A stretch of DNA of 64,000 nt from Frondihabitans sp. PhB188 (GTDB lineage Bacteria > Actinomycetota > Actinomycetes > Actinomycetales > Microbacteriaceae), in assembly GCF_003752365.1 (NCBI RefSeq), contig NZ_RJUO01000005.1, positions 62,001 to 126,000 on the forward strand, in the 5' to 3' direction. Shown here in pieces: positions 43,116-51,130 of this stretch. Below the pieces are notes generated by a model. The model made no database searches. It saw only the letters and a program-made list of their open reading frames with translations, and had not been told where the DNA came from. Each line of letters opens with the position of its first letter. Position 1 is the first letter of the stretch. Both the position numbers and the translations under genes were made by a program.

Positions 43116-44129
43116 TCAGGCCGTCGCGAGCGAGGCCGTGAGTGCTTCGTCGGCCTCGGTCAGGACCGCCGCTGCGACCTGAATGCCCTCGATCCGCCCA
43201 AGCGAGACATCCTCGTGCTCGATGTTCACCGCCATGTCGGGGTCGACCTCGTGGAGCGCGCGCAGGAACTCGGTCCAGTACGCCGTGTCATGCCCCTTGC
43301 CGAGAGCGACGAAGTCCCACGCGGACTCCTTCGGCCACTCGTTCGCCCACTCGTCGCCGCCGAGGTTGGTGCGCGGCTCGTCCTCCGGCAGTTTCCGGAA
43401 CGAGTTGTCGAGCACGCCGTTGATGGCGGCCGCCGGGTTCACACGGACATCCTTGGCGGCGGCGTGGAAGACGAGCGGGCCGAGGTGGCGGACGACGGCG
43501 ACCGGGTCCATCTGCTGCCAGAAGAGGTGGCTGGCGTCGAGCTCGACGCCGATGTTCGTCAGGCCGCCCTGCTCGACGAGGCGGGTGATGGTGGCGGGGT
43601 TGAAGACGAGGTTCTGCGGGTGCAGCTCGAGGGCGACCTTGACGCCGTTGTCTCGAGCGAGCTGGTCGATGCCCTTCCAGAAGTCGACGGCGATCTCGAA
43701 CTGGCGGTCGATCATGTCGAGCGACGCGGAGTTCCAGGCGTTGACCTGCCAGTTGGGCAGGAGGTCGCCGTCTTCGCCGCCGGGCAGCCCCGACATGGTG
43801 ACGACGCGGGTCTGGCCGAGGTTCGCAGCGGCGAGGATCGACGTGCGGATGTCGGCGGCGTGCACGTCGCCGATGACGGGATTCGGGTGCAGCGGGTTGC
43901 CGTTGCAGTTCAGGCCGGCGATCTCGACGCCGGTGCCCTCGAACACCGTGAGGTAGTCGTCGGCTGCGGCCTTCGACTTCGCGATCTCGGTGATGTTCGG
44001 GATGTGCACCGGGGGCAGGAAGCCGCCGGAGTTGATCTCGATCCCCGTCAGGCCGAGACCGGCGATGACCTCGAGGGCCTCCGACAGCGGGCGATCGTGC
44101 AGGATCGCGTTGTACAGGCCGAGCCTCAT
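43116..44129 (-). CDS. Sugar phosphate isomerase/epimerase (TIM barrel)
   Basis: 337 aa. MRLGLYNAILHDRPLSEALEVIAGLGLTGIEINSGGFLPP opens the xylose-isomerase-like barrel. Metal-ligand candidates are the Glu in ALELHPQN, the Asp/His in VELDASHLFWQ, the His in VFHAAAKD and the Glu in NIEHEDV. Typical partner of Gfo/Idh dehydrogenases in inositol- and rare-sugar pathways. Its ATG overlaps the stop of the dehydrogenase gene (ATGA), so the two are coupled. Confidence 0.9.
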   Translation of the reverse strand: MRLGLYNAILHDRPLSEALEVIAGLGLTGIEINSGGFLPPVHIPNITEIAKSKAAADDYLTVFEGTGVEIAGLNCNGNPLHPNPVIGDVHAADIRTSILAAANLGQTRVVTMSGLPGGEDGDLLPNWQVNAWNSASLDMIDRQFEIAVDFWKGIDQLARDNGVKVALELHPQNLVFNPATITRLVEQGGLTNIGVELDASHLFWQQMDPVAVVRHLGPLVFHAAAKDVRVNPAAAINGVLDNSFRKLPEDEPRTNLGGDEWANEWPKESAWDFVALGKGHDTAYWTEFLRALHEVDPDMAVNIEHEDVSLGRIEGIQVAAAVLTEADEALTASLATA

Positions 44130-45328
44130 GCGGACACCTTCTCGTCGTCGGCGACGGCCACGGAGGCGCCGGACACCAGAGCGGAGTCGGCGACGGCCTG
44201 CAGGAGGTCCATGTTGTGCACGCCCTCGTCGAACGAGGCGCAACGCGGAAGCGAGTCCGCCTCGGGGATGCCGGCGACCTCCTCCAGGAACGCACGTGCC
44301 TGGAACACGAAGCCGTCGTTCTGACCGTGCCCGACGCCCTGGGCGTCCATCGCCTGACCGCCGGCGAGATAGGGGTGGTCGGGGCCGAGGATGATCTGAC
44401 GGAAGCCGCGCTGCGCGGTCGGCCCGTCGGTGAGGAAGAGGGTGATCTCGGAGGGCCGACGGAAGTCGAACCGCGCCGAGCCCTTGTCGCCGAAGATCTC
44501 GAACTCGAGCGTGTTGGCGTTGCCGGTGGCGACGCGCGACACCTCGAACGAGCCGACGCCCTCGTCGAACGCGGCGGAGAACGTGGCATAGTCGTCGTTC
44601 TCGACGGCGCCGAGCGTGTCGGAGACCGCGGCGGCACCGCGACCGGAGATCTGGCCGAGAGGCTCGGGACGCTCCTTGATCACCGTCGCGAACCGGCCGC
44701 CATTGACGGACCGGATCGGCCCGGCCAGGAACTCGGCGATGTACGACAGGTGGCTGCCGACGTCGGCCAGCGCGCCCGACCCCTGGGGGCCTTTGAATCG
44801 CCAGCTCAGCGGAACCCGCGGATCCGCCGCGTAGTCGGTCCAGTATCGACCGGAGAAGTGCAGGATCGTGCCCAGAGTGCCGTTCTGCACGAGGTCGCGA
44901 ATGTAGGCGATCGCGGGTGAGCGACGGTAGGTGAAGCCGATGCGGGCCACGGTGGAGGCGGCGCGAGCAGCATCGGCCATCGCCCGAGCGTCGCCGAGGG
45001 TGTCGCTGAGCGGCTTCTCGCAGAGCACGTGCTTGCCGGCGGCGAGCAGGCCCTCGACGACCTCACGGTGCAGCGAGTTGGCGATGACGACGCTGACGAC
45101 GTCGATGGACGGGTCCGCGGCGATGGCCTGCCACGAGGTGTCGTTGCGCTCGAACCCGAATCGCTCCGCGGCCAGAGAGCCGAACTTCTCGCTCACGTCG
45201 CCGATGGAGACGAGGCGAATCGGCGGGAGCGTGGACTCGTAGAGGGTCGAGGCGGAGCGGTAGGCGGCGGCGTGCGCCTTACCTGCCATACCGGCCCCGA
45301 TCACGGCGACGCCAAGACTGTCGGCCAT
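44126..45328 (-). CDS. Gfo/Idh/MocA-family oxidoreductase
   Basis: 400 aa from the ATG at 45328, with GGAG 9-12 bp before it. Rossmann motif VAVIGAGMAGKAHA, catalytic-lysine motif HVLCEKPLSDTLG, and C-terminal domain features SWRFKGPQGSGALADVGSHLS and ILGPDHPYL. NAD(P)-dependent oxidation of a cyclitol or sugar. First gene of a two-gene operon with the isomerase, divergent from the LacI gene at 45465. Confidence 0.92.
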   Translation of the reverse strand: MADSLGVAVIGAGMAGKAHAAAYRSASTLYESTLPPIRLVSIGDVSEKFGSLAAERFGFERNDTSWQAIAADPSIDVVSVVIANSLHREVVEGLLAAGKHVLCEKPLSDTLGDARAMADAARAASTVARIGFTYRRSPAIAYIRDLVQNGTLGTILHFSGRYWTDYAADPRVPLSWRFKGPQGSGALADVGSHLSYIAEFLAGPIRSVNGGRFATVIKERPEPLGQISGRGAAAVSDTLGAVENDDYATFSAAFDEGVGSFEVSRVATGNANTLEFEIFGDKGSARFDFRRPSEITLFLTDGPTAQRGFRQIILGPDHPYLAGGQAMDAQGVGHGQNDGFVFQARAFLEEVAGIPEADSLPRCASFDEGVHNMDLLQAVADSALVSGASVAVADDEKVSA

Positions 45329-45378
45329 GGGTTTCTCCTTCGAAACAGGCTTCGTGTGAAGCAAAAAATGGAGCGCTA

Positions 45379-45390
45379 CAATCGCGATTG
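45379..45390. promoter_or_regulatory. LacI operator palindrome CAATCGCGATTG
   Basis: A perfect 12-bp palindrome, extended imperfectly by GCTA on the left and CTAT on the right, in the 136-bp gap between the divergent Gfo/Idh and LacI genes. Central CG as in classical LacI-family operators. Confidence 0.65.
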
Positions 45391-45464
45391 CTATGACAGT
45401 ACATACTGACAGCGCGCACCGTCAAGCAGGGGATTCCCGTAAGGGTCGGCACTATCGTTGTGCC

Positions 45465-46499
45465 ATGACTGAGCCCGTCGCCACGCCACCTCAGTCCCGA
45501 GGAGGTCGCCAGCGGGCGACGATCTATGACGTCGCCGAAGCAGCCGGCGTCTCCAAATCGCTGGTATCGCTGGTCCTCCAGGGATCCCCGAAGGTGTCGA
45601 CGTCGCGGCGGACCTCGGTCGAGCGCGCCATCGCAGAACTGAACTACCGCCCGAGCCGCGCCGCGGCAGCTCTCGCAGGGCACCGATCGCGCACGATCGG
45701 CGTCGTCGTCGATGACTTCCGCAACCTCTGGTTCGTCGACCTGCTGGATGGCATGCGAGAGATCTTCGAGCCCCTCGGCCTCAGCGCCATCGTCGCCGAC
45801 AGCGCGCACGACGCCGGCGGCGGGCTCACCGTCATCGACAACTTCGTGGCGTCCAAGGCCGACGCCCTCGTCATCGCCTGCGAACCCACTCCCGAGATGA
45901 TGGTCGCCCAGGACATCCCCGTCGTCGTCGCCGGCAACAGGGCCCGGGCGATCCCGGGGGCGACCGTCATCTCCAGCGACGACGCCCGCGGTGCACGGAT
46001 AGCGACACAGCACTTGATCGACCTCGGACACATCCACATCGGCCATCTCACCGGCGAGGGCGGCTCCGCCGCTCTCCGCGGAGAGTCCTACCGGCAGACG
46101 ATGATCGACGCCGGCCTGGAGCCGATCACGAGAAGCGGAAGCGGCCGGACCAATGAGCCCGACGGGTTCGCGGCCGCGCAGCGGCTTCTCGCCGACGAGC
46201 CGGCCACCACGGCCGTCTTCGCCGCGAACGACACGATGGCCCTCGGGGCTCTCGCCGCGGTGCACGACATCGGGCGTCGCGTGCCCGAGGACGTCTCGTT
46301 GATCGGCTACGACAACTCGCCCCTCGCCAGCTCGCAGATCCTCCGATTGACGACGATCGAAGACGACAGCCGCGACGTCGGTCGACTCGTTGCACGCGCG
46401 GTGGTCGCAGTGCTGGACGACGAACGGACCGACGCCGCCGGCCTCGTCGAACCCTCACTCGTCATCCGCGCATCCACGGGGGCGCCCTCATCGCGATGA
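45465..46499 (+). CDS. LacI-family transcriptional regulator
   Basis: 344 aa from the ATG at 45465; the frame is open back to 45393 but that part overlaps the control region. HTH: ATIYDVAEAAGVSKSLVSLVLQG (about residues 18-40), hinge NYRPSRAAAAL, sensor domain with VVDDFRNLWFVDLLDGM and IGYDNSPLASSQIL. Probably represses the divergent dehydrogenase/isomerase operon through CAATCGCGATTG. Confidence 0.93.
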   Translation: MTEPVATPPQSRGGRQRATIYDVAEAAGVSKSLVSLVLQGSPKVSTSRRTSVERAIAELNYRPSRAAAALAGHRSRTIGVVVDDFRNLWFVDLLDGMREIFEPLGLSAIVADSAHDAGGGLTVIDNFVASKADALVIACEPTPEMMVAQDIPVVVAGNRARAIPGATVISSDDARGARIATQHLIDLGHIHIGHLTGEGGSAALRGESYRQTMIDAGLEPITRSGSGRTNEPDGFAAAQRLLADEPATTAVFAANDTMALGALAAVHDIGRRVPEDVSLIGYDNSPLASSQILRLTTIEDDSRDVGRLVARAVVAVLDDERTDAAGLVEPSLVIRASTGAPSSR

Positions 46500-46653
46500 C
46501 AGACGCGGCACGCCGATGCGAGAAGGCTCCGAAAGGTGGAGTCGATTAGCCGAGCGCTTTGCTTTCCTGGGCGTGGACACGGTCGCACGCGCCTACCGTG
46601 AGGCTCATCGCGAGGAATTCCCCGCACAGCACTCATGGATGGAAGGAGCGACC

Positions 46654-46827
46654 ATGTCGCTAGGAGACAAGGCCAAAGACGTCACCCAGAAGGTCGCCGG
46701 AAAGGCCGAGGAGTTCGTCGGCAAGAAGACGGACGACCAGGAGCTTACCGAGCAGGGTCAGTTCGACCAGGCCAAGAGCGAAGACCGTCTGGCCACCGAG
46801 CACGCCAAGGACGGCGACGACAAGTAA
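46654..46827 (+). CDS. CsbD-family stress protein
   Basis: 57 aa. MSLGDKAKDVTQKVAGKAEEFVGKKT is the CsbD signature, followed by an acidic/basic tail. GGAAGGAG lies 8 bp upstream of the ATG. CsbD-like proteins are small, hydrophilic and induced by general stress; the molecular role is unknown. Followed by a strong terminator. Confidence 0.85.
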   Translation: MSLGDKAKDVTQKVAGKAEEFVGKKTDDQELTEQGQFDQAKSEDRLATEHAKDGDDK

Positions 46828-46845
46828 ACGGCGCTCACGCGAGAA

Positions 46846-46877
46846 GACCCCCGCCACCCTCTCGGGTGGCGGGGGTC
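46846..46877 (+). terminator. Terminator of the CsbD gene
   Basis: A perfect 14-bp GC-rich stem (GACCCCCGCCACCC with its complement) and a 4-nt loop, 18 bp after the stop codon, followed by CCTCTCT. Confidence 0.8.
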
Positions 46878-46939
46878 CTCTCTGCAACGCCCGTTCCGCG
46901 GCGCGTCGTCGGAGGGGGCGCAACCGGCACAGACGAACA

Positions 46940-46976
46940 ATCCCCGGGAAGCGACACTGTCGCGAACACCGGGGAT
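46940..46976 (-). terminator. Terminator candidate of tRNA-Lys
   Basis: ATCCCCGG pairs with CCGGGGAT, enclosing a second stem GCGACA/TGTCGC. On the reverse strand it begins 12 nt after the tRNA 3' end and is followed by TGTTCGT. Confidence 0.6.
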
Positions 46977-46987
46977 CAGATTGCTCG

Positions 46988-47060
46988 TGCACCCCCTCGG
47001 ACTTGAACCGAGAACCCACTGATTAAGAGTCAGTTGCTCTGCCGATTGAGCTAGAGGTGC
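46988..47060 (-). tRNA. tRNA-Lys (anticodon CTT)
   Basis: The reverse strand folds into a full 73-nt cloverleaf: acceptor GCACCTC with GGGGTGC, D-arm GCTC/GAGC, anticodon stem ACTGA/TCAGT with loop CTCTTAA, T-arm CTCGG-TTCAAGT-CCGAG and discriminator A. Anticodon CTT reads AAG lysine codons. No CCA encoded. Confidence 0.95.
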
Positions 47061-47063
47061 GTT

Positions 47064-47126
47064 GCCCGGCTTGCGCTGGGCACTGCCCGGCTTGCGCTGG
47101 GCACTGCCCGGCTTGCGCTGGGCGTT
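47064..47126. repeat. Three tandem 21-bp repeats upstream of tRNA-Lys
   Basis: Units GCCCGGCTTGCGCTGGGC plus ACT start at 47064, 47085 and 47106. Each can form a small GCCC/GGGC hairpin. They begin 3 bp from the 5' end of the tRNA and lie in its leader or promoter. Confidence 0.75.
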
Positions 47127-47216
47127 GGCTGAGGAAGACTGGCTTCCGGCGCCGAGGAACAACATTAGCATGAGATCTGACGTCGTTCGAACACGTCCGA
47201 GAACCCAAGGAGCCCC

Positions 47217-47690
47217 ATGTCGGATCGCCTCGAGAAGGGCGCGGAAGCGCCCTCGTTCACCCTTCCCGACGAGACGGGCAAGCCCGTCTCGCTGGCCGAT
47301 TTCCGTGGCGAGAAAGTGATCGTGTACTTCTACCCCGCCGCGTCGACGCCGGGGTGCACCACCGAGGCGTGCGACTTCCGCGACAACATCAACTCGCTCA
47401 AGTCGGCCGGCTACCAGGTGCTCGGCGTGTCGAAAGACGAGGCGCCGGCGCTCCAGAAGTTCAAGAGCGAGCAGGGCCTCAACTTCCCGCTCCTCAGCGA
47501 CCCCGAGCTCACCGTTCACCAGGAGTACGCCGCCTACGGCGAGAAGTCGCTCTACGGCAAGACGGTCACCGGCGTGATCCGCTCGACGATCGTCGTCAGC
47601 GAAGACGGCTCGGTCGAGCTCCCGCTCTACAACGTGAAGGCGACGGGTCACGTGAAGTCGCTGCGGAAGAAGCTCGGGCTCGACGCCTAG
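47217..47690 (+). CDS. bcp: Thioredoxin-dependent thiol peroxidase (BCP/PrxQ)
   Basis: 157 aa. Thioredoxin fold with the peroxidatic C47 in STPGCTTEACDFRD and the resolving C52 five residues later, the PrxQ arrangement. FPLLSDPELTVHQEYAAYGEK follows. Reduces hydrogen peroxide and organic peroxides in the cytoplasm. CAAGGAG is the ribosome binding site. Convergent with the membrane protein at 47687, overlapping by 4 bp. Confidence 0.95.
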   Translation: MSDRLEKGAEAPSFTLPDETGKPVSLADFRGEKVIVYFYPAASTPGCTTEACDFRDNINSLKSAGYQVLGVSKDEAPALQKFKSEQGLNFPLLSDPELTVHQEYAAYGEKSLYGKTVTGVIRSTIVVSEDGSVELPLYNVKATGHVKSLRKKLGLDA

Positions 47691-48121
47691 CGCGTCGACG
47701 TCACCTTCACGACGGGTGGCGACACCAGCAGCGCCACGATGACGACGGCGGGCACGACCAGCGCGAGCCCGATCGCGGGCACCGCCGTGAGCCCGCGGAA
47801 GCAGCCGACGCCGACAGCGAAGACGAGCACCTGGAACACGATCGCGGCGCCCCGCATCCACGCGTGGCCGCGGTATGCGGCCGTCACGATGAAGGCCAGC
47901 CAGATGGTCGCGACGAGGGCCAGCACGAGGAAGGCGATGCCTCCCGCGAGGGTGTCGGCCTGCCCGGTCGCGCTGGCGATGGCGATGACGATCGTCACGA
48001 TCAGCATCGCGACGAACTCGGCCGTCAGGAGCACAATCAGCGCCCACAGAAGAGGTGGTCTGTGCCGTAGAACGAGGCGTCCACGAGCGTCGGTCTGCTG
48101 AGTTTCGACTGGTTCCGTCAC
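47687..48121 (-). CDS. Hypothetical four-helix membrane protein
   Basis: 144 aa with four hydrophobic segments (about residues 24-48, 58-82, 90-108 and 112-135) and a conserved-looking RGHAWMRGAAIVFQVL. It is a recurrent neighbour type in Actinomycetota but I do not recognise a named family. Integral membrane. Confidence 0.7.
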   Translation of the reverse strand: MTEPVETQQTDARGRLVLRHRPPLLWALIVLLTAEFVAMLIVTIVIAIASATGQADTLAGGIAFLVLALVATIWLAFIVTAAYRGHAWMRGAAIVFQVLVFAVGVGCFRGLTAVPAIGLALVVPAVVIVALLVSPPVVKVTSTR

Positions 48122-48152
48122 GCTGAGAGCCTCCGCTTAACCCCTTGATTTG

Positions 48153-48191
48153 GTCACACCAGTATGGGAGCATATTCGAGGTTGATGTGAC
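48153..48191. promoter_or_regulatory. Inverted repeat GTCACA / TGTGAC in the whiB1 upstream region
   Basis: GTCACA (48153-48158) and TGTGAC (48186-48191) are separated by 27 bp, 120-157 bp upstream of whiB1. In Mycobacterium the whiB1 promoter is controlled by a CRP-family protein, but its TGTGA-N6-TCACA order is not reproduced here, so the link is weak. Confidence 0.25.
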
Positions 48192-48309
48192 GCGTACATT
48201 GCTGTGCGCGCCTCCCAGAATCTTTTTTCTTCTCACCCTCGGAATCCCGGCTTTATCGTCGTGCCCTCGGCATGCCGTGATTTCTGAACCACAAAAGGAG
48301 TACCCATAG

Positions 48310-48558
48310 ATGGATTGGCGTGACAAGGCCGCCTGCCTGACCGCGGACCCAGAGCTCTTCTTCCCCGTCGGGAACACCGGGCCCGCCGTCGACCAGATCG
48401 ACAAGGCGAAGGCGGTGTGCGGTCGCTGCTCCGTCACCGAGACCTGCCTCCAGTACGCGCTCGAGACGTCGCAAGACTCCGGCGTCTGGGGCGGGCTCAG
48501 CGAAGACGAGCGCCGCGCTCTCAAGCGCCGTGCTGCTCGCGCTCGTCGGGCTTCCTGA
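48310..48558 (+). CDS. whiB1: WhiB-family iron-sulfur transcription factor (WhiB1-like)
   Basis: 82 aa. MDWRDKAACLTADPELFFPVGN and the four Fe-S ligands C9, C37, C40 and C46, the turn GVWGG, and the basic C-terminal helix KRRAARARR. This is close to mycobacterial WhiB1, an essential NO-sensitive 4Fe-4S regulator that binds sigma A. AAAGGAG lies upstream. Synteny with the sensor kinase at 48669 (WhiB1 next to PdtaS in Mycobacterium) supports the name. Confidence 0.95.
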   Translation: MDWRDKAACLTADPELFFPVGNTGPAVDQIDKAKAVCGRCSVTETCLQYALETSQDSGVWGGLSEDERRALKRRAARARRAS

Positions 48559-48668
48559 CCACAGATACTCGCGCGGGGGCGCGTTCCTGACTTCGGTCGG
48601 GGGCGCGCCCTTCGTCGTTGCACCCGGCGTTCTGCTCCGGGCGCAGGAACTCGCCGCCCGTCGCCGGC

Positions 48669-50165
48669 CTACGCCGGCTGCTCGACCCAGCGCAGCGGCA
48701 CGTCGATCGTCACCTCGGTGCCCGACCCGACGAGCGTGTGCCAGTCGATGGTGCCGCTCAACTCGCCCTGGATGAGGGTGCGAACGATCTGCGTACCCAG
48801 CCCCGAGCCGACCTTGCCCTCGGGCAGACCCACGCCGTTGTCGCGCACCTTGACCGTGAGCTGCCCGTCGGTGCGCTCGGCGTTGATCTCGACGTCGCCG
48901 TCGCGCCCGTCGAGGCCGTGCTCGACGGCGTTCGTCACGAGCTCGGTGAGAGCGAGGGCCAGTGGCGTCGCGTACTCGCTCGGCAGCGCACCGAAGCTGC
49001 CGGTGAACTTCGGCCGAACGGTGGTGTTGTGACTCGACGCGACCTCGGCGATGAGCAGCAGCACGCGGTCGAAGACGGTGTCGAAGTCGACGTTCTGGTT
49101 GAGCCCCTCTGACAGCGTGTCGTGCACGACCGCAATCGACGCGACGCGACGCATGGCCTGGTTGAGGGCGTCGCGGGCGACGTCGGTGTGAGTGCGACGC
49201 GCCTGGATGCGCAGCAGCGAGGCCACGGTCTGCAGGTTGTTCTTGACGCGGTGGTGGATCTCGCGGATCGTGGCGTCCTTGGTGATGAGCTCGCGTTCCT
49301 GGTGGCGCATCTCGGTCACGTCGCGGCACAGCACGACGGCGCCGACACGCTCACCGCGGTCGCGGAGCGGGATCGCCCGCAGCGACACGGTCACTCCGCG
49401 CGCCTCGATGTCGGTGCGCCACGGGGCACGGCCGGTGACGACCAGGGGCAGCGACTCATCGATCACGATCTTGCCGGCGAGCAGGCCCGTGGTGACCTCG
49501 GCGAGCGACTCGCCCTCGAGCTCACCCAGGAAACCCATGCGGTTGAACGCCGACAGGCCGTTCGGGCTGGCGAACACGACGACGCCGTCGACGTCGAGCC
49601 GCAGGAGGCCGTCGGATGCCCGGGGAGCCCCGCGACGCGGACCCGTCGGCGCCCCGAGGTCGGGGAAGTCGCCCGCCGCGATCATCGCGAACAGGTCGTT
49701 GGCGCACTGGTTGAAGGTGAGCTCCTGGCGGCTGGGGGTGCGCGCCTCGCTCAGGTTGGTGTGCCGCGTGATGACGGCGACGGGGCGCTCGCTCACGTCG
49801 GGGCGCGACGCCCCGAGACGGCGCAGCACGGGCACGGCGCGGACGCGCGTCGGCGTCTCCTCGTACCAGTCGGGCGCAGCCGAGTCGACGATCTGCGACG
49901 AGTCGAAGGCCTGCTGCACCTGGGAGCGCCACTCGGGGCGCACCTCCTGCCCGACGAAGTCGCGGTAGAACAGCGTCGCCGAGCTCGACGGACGCGCGTG
50001 CGCGACCGCCACGAAGCTGTCGTTCTCGGTCGGCACCCACAGCACCATGTCGGCGAACGCGAGGTCGGCGAGCAGCTGCCAGTCGCCGACGAGCAGGTGC
50101 AGCCACTCGACGTCCGCCTCACTGGAGCGGCCCTGGGCGAGAACGAGTTCACTGAGCGTTGACAC
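48669..50165 (-). CDS. pdtaS: PdtaS-type cytosolic sensor histidine kinase
   Basis: 498 aa, no transmembrane helix. Order: GAF domain (about 1-150), PAS domain (about 185-300, LRLDVDGVVVFASPNGLSAFNRMGF), HisKA_2 with EIHHRVKNNLQTVASLLRIQARR (phospho-accepting His), and HATPase with ALTELVTNAVEHGLDG and GSGLGTQIV. Matches mycobacterial PdtaS, which signals to the ANTAR RNA-binding regulator PdtaR; no PdtaR gene is in the window. Adjacent to whiB1 as in Mycobacterium. Confidence 0.92.
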   Translation of the reverse strand: MSTLSELVLAQGRSSEADVEWLHLLVGDWQLLADLAFADMVLWVPTENDSFVAVAHARPSSSATLFYRDFVGQEVRPEWRSQVQQAFDSSQIVDSAAPDWYEETPTRVRAVPVLRRLGASRPDVSERPVAVITRHTNLSEARTPSRQELTFNQCANDLFAMIAAGDFPDLGAPTGPRRGAPRASDGLLRLDVDGVVVFASPNGLSAFNRMGFLGELEGESLAEVTTGLLAGKIVIDESLPLVVTGRAPWRTDIEARGVTVSLRAIPLRDRGERVGAVVLCRDVTEMRHQERELITKDATIREIHHRVKNNLQTVASLLRIQARRTHTDVARDALNQAMRRVASIAVVHDTLSEGLNQNVDFDTVFDRVLLLIAEVASSHNTTVRPKFTGSFGALPSEYATPLALALTELVTNAVEHGLDGRDGDVEINAERTDGQLTVKVRDNGVGLPEGKVGSGLGTQIVRTLIQGELSGTIDWHTLVGSGTEVTIDVPLRWVEQPA

Positions 50166-50230
50166 GGGATCAGCCTATCCGGCCCCTCTGACAGGGCCGA
50201 CCAGGGGCCCGGGTGACCCGAATTCAGGAG

Positions 50231-50252
50231 CGCAGGAACTCGAGTTCCTGCG
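50231..50252. promoter_or_regulatory. 22-bp perfect palindrome, half-site CGCAGGAACTC
   Basis: Two inverted copies of CGCAGGAACTC meet at the centre. It lies between the divergent pdtaS and excisionase-fold genes. Single copies of the half-site occur in four other intergenic regions of this window (9554, 21021, 48641, 56432). Confidence 0.65.
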
Positions 50253-50261
50253 TTCGTGACC

Positions 50262-50273
50262 GATAATCGACTC
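50262..50273 (+). promoter_or_regulatory. Possible leaderless promoter (-10 GATAAT)
   Basis: GATAAT (50262-50267) sits 6 bp before the ATG at 50274, so transcription would start at or next to the A of ATG, a leaderless message. No good -35 is seen 17 bp upstream, where the palindrome lies. Confidence 0.4.
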
Positions 50274-50543
50274 ATGGACGACCACGCCGACCAGCCCTAC
50301 AGGCAGTTCCTGACGGTCGAGCGCGTGGCCGAGATCCTCAGCGTGGGCCTGGACGACGTCGAGGCCCTGGTCGGCACCGGCGAGCTTCCTGCCATCCGGG
50401 TGGGCTCCCCCGGCTTCTGGCGCATCGAGGTCAGCGTGCTCGACGCGTACATCGCCGGCCGGTACGAGGAGGCTCGGCGAGCGGCCGTCTTCGACGGGTT
50501 CGACTTCGGGAGCGTCAGCGAGATCGATCCGCCGTCGCGCTGA
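50274..50543 (+). CDS. Helix-turn-helix (excisionase/BldC-like) small protein
   Basis: 89 aa from the ATG at 50274; a GTG at 50256 is in frame but upstream of the likely -10. The core FLTVERVAEILSVGLDDVEALVGTGELPAIRVGSPGFWRIEVSVLDAYI is the winged-helix excisionase fold, and the C-terminus is acidic. A likely DNA-binding protein found next to the whiB1-secA region in related actinobacteria. Targets unknown. Confidence 0.82.
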   Translation: MDDHADQPYRQFLTVERVAEILSVGLDDVEALVGTGELPAIRVGSPGFWRIEVSVLDAYIAGRYEEARRAAVFDGFDFGSVSEIDPPSR

Positions 50544-50698
50544 GCCCATTTGCTGCGGCCGGCGGTCGCACCTCCCGGTCGGAACTGTTTGTCCACAGGT
50601 TTCGACAGGCGGGCGTGTCGCACCATACGAATGTCATATGTTGATGCTATGCCCGCTCGCAAGCGGCGCTCACACCGTTCACGAGCGAGAGCAACGAC

Positions 50699-51130
50699 AT
50701 GCCCCAAGCCGCCGCCGCGCCCCTGCGCACCTCAGCCGCCCCGATCGACGCCGACCCGTTCTTCGCACCGCAGCCGACACGTCGCGAGTCGTTGCCTGAT
50801 CCGGCCCCGCTCGCCGAGAACCTGGCGCGGTGCGTCGTCGAGATCCTGGCCGGGGCGCGCGAGATCGAGCAGATCGCCCGCTGGGTGACCGACGACGTGT
50901 ACTCGCACGTGCTCAAGCGAGTCGTGCTGGCGGCCCGGGCCCGGAGCGCCCGCGGCGAGGTACCGCATCGGCCGGCGTTCCGTGTCGGGAGCGTGCGGCT
51001 CGACGAGCCGTCCGACGGGGTCGTCGAGGCCGTCGTCGTGATCCACGGTCGGGCGCGCAGCCGCGCCGTCGCGCTGCGGCTCGAGGGCCTCGACCGGCGC
51101 TGGCGCGCGACGGCCGTGCACGTGCTGTAG
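50699..51130 (+). CDS. DUF6459 (Rv3235-like) family protein
   Basis: 143 aa. The N-terminal 45 residues are Ala/Pro-rich and disordered. The conserved domain starts at LAENLARCVVEILAGAREIEQIARWVTDDVYSHVLKRV and ends with RRWRATAVHVL. Family members occur next to secA across Actinomycetota (Rv3235 in Mycobacterium). Function unknown, soluble. Confidence 0.85.
   Translation: MPQAAAAPLRTSAAPIDADPFFAPQPTRRESLPDPAPLAENLARCVVEILAGAREIEQIARWVTDDVYSHVLKRVVLAARARSARGEVPHRPAFRVGSVRLDEPSDGVVEAVVVIHGRARSRAVALRLEGLDRRWRATAVHVL

Noticed and set aside
48153-48191. CRP-type site controlling whiB1
   Set aside because: The half-sites are in the wrong order (GTCACA then TGTGAC) and spacing (27 bp) for a CRP/FNR site.
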